Below, in pieces: positions 19,531-22,391 of a stretch of 22,391 nt of DNA. Below the pieces are notes generated by a model, which was not told the DNA's origin, searched no databases, and was given only the letters and a program-made list of their open reading frames with translations. Positions within the stretch are counted from its first letter, which is position 1. Each line of letters starts with the position of its first letter. This DNA comes from CAYWEP01 sp964613075 (GTDB lineage: Bacteria > Patescibacteriota > Microgenomatia > Levybacterales > UBA12049): positions 1-22,391 of the forward strand of contig CAZTFV010000007.1 of assembly GCA_964613075.1 (NCBI GenBank), written 5' to 3'. The translations under genes and the position numbers were made by a program.

Positions 19531-21702
19531 ATGAACGAATCGAAGAAAGAAGTCCTCTCATACATTGATACCGTCTCGCTTATTTTCTTAAGTGCTTTGC
19601 TTCTTATTTTTCCCCTTCTTTTCACTACAGCAATGACTGATTTCTTTACCTTACCCAAGCAAGTGCTTGTGATAGGAGTTGGTACTTTATTATTTGTCTT
19701 GTATGCAGTGCGCAATGTTATTATCGGTAAAGTAGTCTTTCGCTCAACGCCCTTTAACCTGCCTATTCTCTTATTTTTGCTGGTTGTTACTATTTCTTCC
19801 CTGCTTTCTGCCAACCGCTTTGACGCATTGAGCAACCTTGTGCCACTTCTCTTCTCCATTCTTCTTTTTTACCTTATTGTGAATATTGCAAAGAAGCCTA
19901 ACTCGCTCTTGATTCTGATTTCATCTCTTGTAGTTGGCGCTTGTCTTGTTTCGGTTTTATCTCTTCTCTACTATTTTAAAATCTACGTATTACCATTCTC
20001 AGAGACCTTTTTCCAAGCCTTCACTCCCCTTGGCTCCGCTCTTGATCAGGCTATTTACTTAGCACTTATTCTTCCGGTTGCAGGCTACATTGCCTGGCCC
20101 ATTGTTGCACCTTACCTTATAGAAGATCGGAGTAATGTCCCAGAGCGCAGAGTTGGGCCTTTACAAATTGCTTTCTTAGCCGCTTTTCTCCTTATTGCAG
20201 CGGGGCTTAGTATGACCGTGTATACCTTAATGACCATGCAAAAGCCGATTATCCTTCCATTTGATACAGGTTTTCAAACAGCTTTTGCGGCTATCTCCCA
20301 AGATTCCGGGCGCATTTTCCTAAGCTTTTTATTTGGTACAGGCTATGGTACCTATTTAACTGTCTTTACCCGCTTTAAACAAGCAGCCTACAATCTAAAT
20401 CCTGAGTTCTGGTCTTTTACCTTTTTCCGATCTAGTAGCTTCTTGCTTGAACTGCTTGCGACAACCGGGGTGCTTGGCACTGCCTCATTCTTCTTTATCA
20501 TCTATCGTTTTGTCAGACAAAAGTCATTTTTCTTACCGCTCATTCTTGCTATTGCTGCAGCTCTCCTGCTTCCCTTCTCGGCAATCCTTGTGACGCTTTT
20601 TTTCGTTCTGCTTAGTATCTTTGCTGCAGCTTCGGCTCTTGAACATCAACGGCGCTATCCTGATTTGGAATTTAGCTTTGTTGCCGCCAAACGAGGCAAC
20701 TTTATGACGATGGCTGAGCCGGGACATGAAGTCCGGGCCGGCCATGATTTGATCTTGCCGATCATAACCTTGCTTCTCATCCTAATTTCTCTGGGCGTGA
20801 GCGGATTTTTCATAGTGCAGTACGTACGATCGGATATGAAACTTCGAACCTCAGTCGTTGCAGCAGCAAATAATGATGGCTTAGGTACGTACAACAATCA
20901 ACGGGACGCGATTGCCCTTTTCCCCTGGCGAGATACCAATTACCGCCTCTTTTCCCAAACGAATTTAGCCCTGGCTAATTCTCTGGCGGTCTCACAGCCA
21001 AAAGACAAACAGCCAAATCAAGAGGTACAGCAGAATATCCTGACGCTTATCCAGCAGTCAATTAATTCCGGACGATCGGCTGTTACTTTGTCACCGCAAA
21101 CTGCGTTAAATTGGAACAATCTTTCCTCTATTTATCGGGCGCTTATCGGTTTCGGTCAAAATGCCGACCAATTCGCTATACTTACCAATAACCAGGCTAT
21201 TGCGCTTGATCCGAAAAATCCGCAGCAGTTTATCAACTTAGGTGGGATTTACTACCAACTGTCCCAGTGGGAACAGGCGCAAGCGCAATTCCAGCAGGCG
21301 ATTAGCTTAAAGCAGGATTATGCCAATGCTTGGTATAACTTGGGTCATGCGCTTGAGTCAAAGGGTGATCTTGAAAATGCGCTGCGTAGCTATCAAACAG
21401 TAAAGACATTGGTTGCGGGTAACGCGGAGAATACGAAGAAAATAAGTGATGAGATCGAAGCCTTGGAGAAGAAAATCGGCTCAAGCAAGGAATCAGCTTC
21501 TGATGTTGAGTTAGAAAACGGTCAGGACCAGACACCGCTTGGTATTAATAGCCCAGAGCGACAGCTTCCAGAGAGAAAACCGCCCGTTGAAATTCCGGGA
21601 CCGACCGTGACAGTCACACCAAAAGCATCCCCAACGCCAAAGGTTCCGCCAGCTGGCGGACCCAGTCCAACGAAGACCTCGCAGCCGACACCGCAGCTAT
21701 AG
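19531..21702 (+). CDS. O-antigen-ligase-like polytopic membrane protein with C-terminal TPRs
   Basis: 723 residues. About 10-12 membrane helices fill residues 12-370, with another at 407-430, followed by an extracytoplasmic or cytoplasmic tail with two to three tetratricopeptide repeats (about 523-630; ALNWNNLSSIYRAL, PQQFINLGGIYYQLSQWEQAQAQFQQAISL, ANAWYNLGHALESKGDLENALRSYQTV). The last 60 residues are Pro/Thr-rich. The segment FLFGTGYGTYLTVFTRF followed by SSSFLLELLATTGVLG matches the Wzy/WaaL (O-antigen polymerase or ligase) layout, but the His expected before the LELL segment is replaced (RSSSFLLELL), so activity is uncertain. It may ligate or organise surface glycans, or serve as a scaffold. 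Residues 705-711 (VPPAGGP) are encoded by a palindromic repeat. Confidence 0.8.
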   Translation: MNESKKEVLSYIDTVSLIFLSALLLIFPLLFTTAMTDFFTLPKQVLVIGVGTLLFVLYAVRNVIIGKVVFRSTPFNLPILLFLLVVTISSLLSANRFDALSNLVPLLFSILLFYLIVNIAKKPNSLLILISSLVVGACLVSVLSLLYYFKIYVLPFSETFFQAFTPLGSALDQAIYLALILPVAGYIAWPIVAPYLIEDRSNVPERRVGPLQIAFLAAFLLIAAGLSMTVYTLMTMQKPIILPFDTGFQTAFAAISQDSGRIFLSFLFGTGYGTYLTVFTRFKQAAYNLNPEFWSFTFFRSSSFLLELLATTGVLGTASFFFIIYRFVRQKSFFLPLILAIAAALLLPFSAILVTLFFVLLSIFAAASALEHQRRYPDLEFSFVAAKRGNFMTMAEPGHEVRAGHDLILPIITLLLILISLGVSGFFIVQYVRSDMKLRTSVVAAANNDGLGTYNNQRDAIALFPWRDTNYRLFSQTNLALANSLAVSQPKDKQPNQEVQQNILTLIQQSINSGRSAVTLSPQTALNWNNLSSIYRALIGFGQNADQFAILTNNQAIALDPKNPQQFINLGGIYYQLSQWEQAQAQFQQAISLKQDYANAWYNLGHALESKGDLENALRSYQTVKTLVAGNAENTKKISDEIEALEKKIGSSKESASDVELENGQDQTPLGINSPERQLPERKPPVEIPGPTVTVTPKASPTPKVPPAGGPSPTKTSQPTPQL
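21645..21660. repeat. 16-bp perfect palindrome at the 3' end of the TPR protein gene
   Basis: TCCGCCAGCTGGCGGA is a perfect palindrome. The flanking GG and CC also pair, with one mismatch between. It encodes PPAGG in the Pro-rich tail and resembles the other in-frame palindromes of this window in size and form. Confidence 0.65.
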
Positions 21703-21724
21703 GATAATTTGAGGATAGATCCTT

Positions 21725-21835
21725 GACGCTAGAAGTTAGATGTTGAGGTTGGAGGCTGGAAGCTAAAAAATTCAAACTTCTACTGTCTAACTTCAAATTC
21801 CAGCTTCAAGTCTCTATCATCAAGCATCAAGTATT
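21725..21835. repeat. AT-rich dispersed repeat (intergenic copy)
   Basis: gctagaagttagatgttgag words are followed by an approximately inverted half (tctaacttcaaattccagcttcaag). The right half matches 75-110 closely, and its tctatcatcaa word recurs in the argS insertion. It fills most of the convergent spacer between the TPR protein and zinc-ribbon genes. Confidence 0.75.
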
Positions 21836-21847
21836 CATAAATACCAC

Positions 21848-21891
21848 AAAGCGCCTCAAAATATCACGTAATGTAACAATAGAAGCGCTTT
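21848..21891. terminator. Possible bidirectional terminator
   Basis: AAAGCGC (21848-21854) and GCGCTTT (21885-21891) are inverted arms with a 30-nt AT-rich loop, lying between convergent stop codons. There is no clear T-run after either arm, so the assignment is weak. Confidence 0.3.
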
Positions 21892-21902
21892 ATTGGGCGA
21901 AC

Positions 21903-22208
21903 TTATCCCTGCTGTCTCTGCTTCTGGAAGCACTCGCGGCAAAGAACCGGCCGATCGCCTCTTGGCTGGAACGGCACTGTATCTTTCTTGCCACAGTTTG
22001 AACATGTGATTTCAAACATTTGTCTTGGGCCGCCTCCGAACCGTCCGCCATCCCCGTCCATGCGTGCCTTTTTAGCAGCACGACACTCAGGACAACGAAC
22101 CGGTGCGTTTTCAAAGCCTTTTTTCTGATAGAATTCTTGCTCTGATGCAGTCCAAACAAATGGTTTGCCGCAATCGCGGCAGGTTAATGTTTGATCTTGA
22201 AATGCCAT
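21903..22208 (-). CDS. Small double zinc-ribbon protein
   Basis: 101 residues with two zinc-ribbon units. The first is LTCRDCGKPFVWTASEQEFYQKKGFENAPVRCPECR, matching the zf-trcl type (CxxC...CxxC with a conserved WT.SEQEFY..KG core). The second is ITCSNCGKKDTVPFQPRGDRPVLCRECF. A Gly/Arg-rich linker (DGDGGRFGGGPRQ) joins them. It is probably a cytoplasmic nucleic-acid- or ribosome-associated protein; its exact role is unknown. I start at MAFQDQTLTC (22208); the longer frame (22220) begins at TTG in repeat DNA. Confidence 0.88.
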   Translation of the reverse strand: MAFQDQTLTCRDCGKPFVWTASEQEFYQKKGFENAPVRCPECRAAKKARMDGDGGRFGGGPRQMFEITCSNCGKKDTVPFQPRGDRPVLCRECFQKQRQQG

Positions 22209-22211
22209 AAC

Positions 22212-22285
22212 GAAATGCAAAAGTCAAAATGCAAAAGTCAAAAGTATTACTACATTTGAAATTTGATATTGTAAATTTGAAATTG
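22212..22285. repeat. AT-rich repeat upstream of the zinc-ribbon gene
   Basis: Repeated units gcaaaagtcaaaat (two copies) and aaatttgaaattg-like words. On the minus strand it reads TTTTGACTTTTGCATTTTG, the same words that encode the signal peptide at 12810-12830. It occupies the position where this gene's promoter should lie; no good -10 is seen. Confidence 0.7.
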
Positions 22286-22289
22286 AATT

Positions 22290-22330
22290 GTCACCCCCTC
22301 TCTTTTTCTCCTTGGATTTCCTAGGGTGAC
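22290..22330. repeat. Hairpin repeat with GTCACCC/GGGTGAC ends
   Basis: GTCACCC (22290-22296) and GGGTGAC (22324-22330) are perfect inverted ends about a pyrimidine-rich loop. From here to the window end (22391) I see no gene. Confidence 0.5.
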
Positions 22331-22391
22331 ATTGTGGAATACGATAAACGCTGCCGACAAATGAAGACCTTAGAATACCTGGAATACTAGA

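Noticed and set aside
20711..20745. Another in-frame palindrome in the TPR protein gene (EPGHEVRAGHD)
   Set aside because: The CCGGGAC/GTCCGG arms are short and imperfect and no second copy is present in the window, so it is only suggestive.

Overview
The window looks like a chromosomal segment of a Candidate Phyla Radiation (Patescibacteria) bacterium; I cannot place it more finely. The evidence is indirect: a minimal DNA-uptake set (ComEA, ComEC core, detached ComEC-type metallo-hydrolase), a huge membrane-anchored fibre protein, a degenerate O-antigen-ligase/TPR protein, and short palindromic or AT-rich repeats that sit both between genes and in frame inside conserved genes. TGA and TAG both act as stops and Trp is encoded by TGG, so code 11 fits. 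Only one gene (the fibre gene) has a clear Shine-Dalgarno sequence. Several others have a -10 box 6-10 nt before the ATG, which suggests leaderless mRNAs.

Layout. 1-4326 (minus strand): M16 zinc protease, a MITE-like palindromic element, a decayed argS 3' end, an unrecognised gene with its own promoter, and a complete arginyl-tRNA synthetase carrying four in-frame repeat insertions. 4473-6685 (plus): a receiver-only response regulator and a membrane GAF/PAS histidine kinase. 6682-12551 (minus): leuS - comEA - comEC - MBL hydrolase, a likely competence operon headed by or following leuS. 12658-14499 (plus): two exported surface proteins whose signal peptides are encoded by intergenic-type repeat DNA. 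14500-15151: an AT-rich gene-free stretch with one very strong promoter-like sequence. 15152-19474 (plus): a 1440-residue chimera of two tyrosine-recombinase core-binding domains, a transmembrane segment, a fibre region and an internal S74 (endosialidase-type) chaperone/peptidase domain. 19531-21702 (plus): a polytopic Wzy/WaaL-like protein with TPRs. 21903-22208 (minus): a small double zinc-ribbon protein. The ends hold repeat-rich DNA.

How it fits together. The minus-strand block couples translation enzymes to DNA uptake. The plus-strand block from 12.6 to 21.7 kb looks like a cell-surface locus (two secreted or anchored beta-rich proteins, a giant fibre, a glycan-ligase-like protein). The most unusual things are the recombinase-domain/membrane/fibre chimera and the extent to which mobile palindromes have been absorbed into essential proteins. 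ArgS alone carries about 93 extra residues from four insertions, which accounts for its excess over the usual family length.
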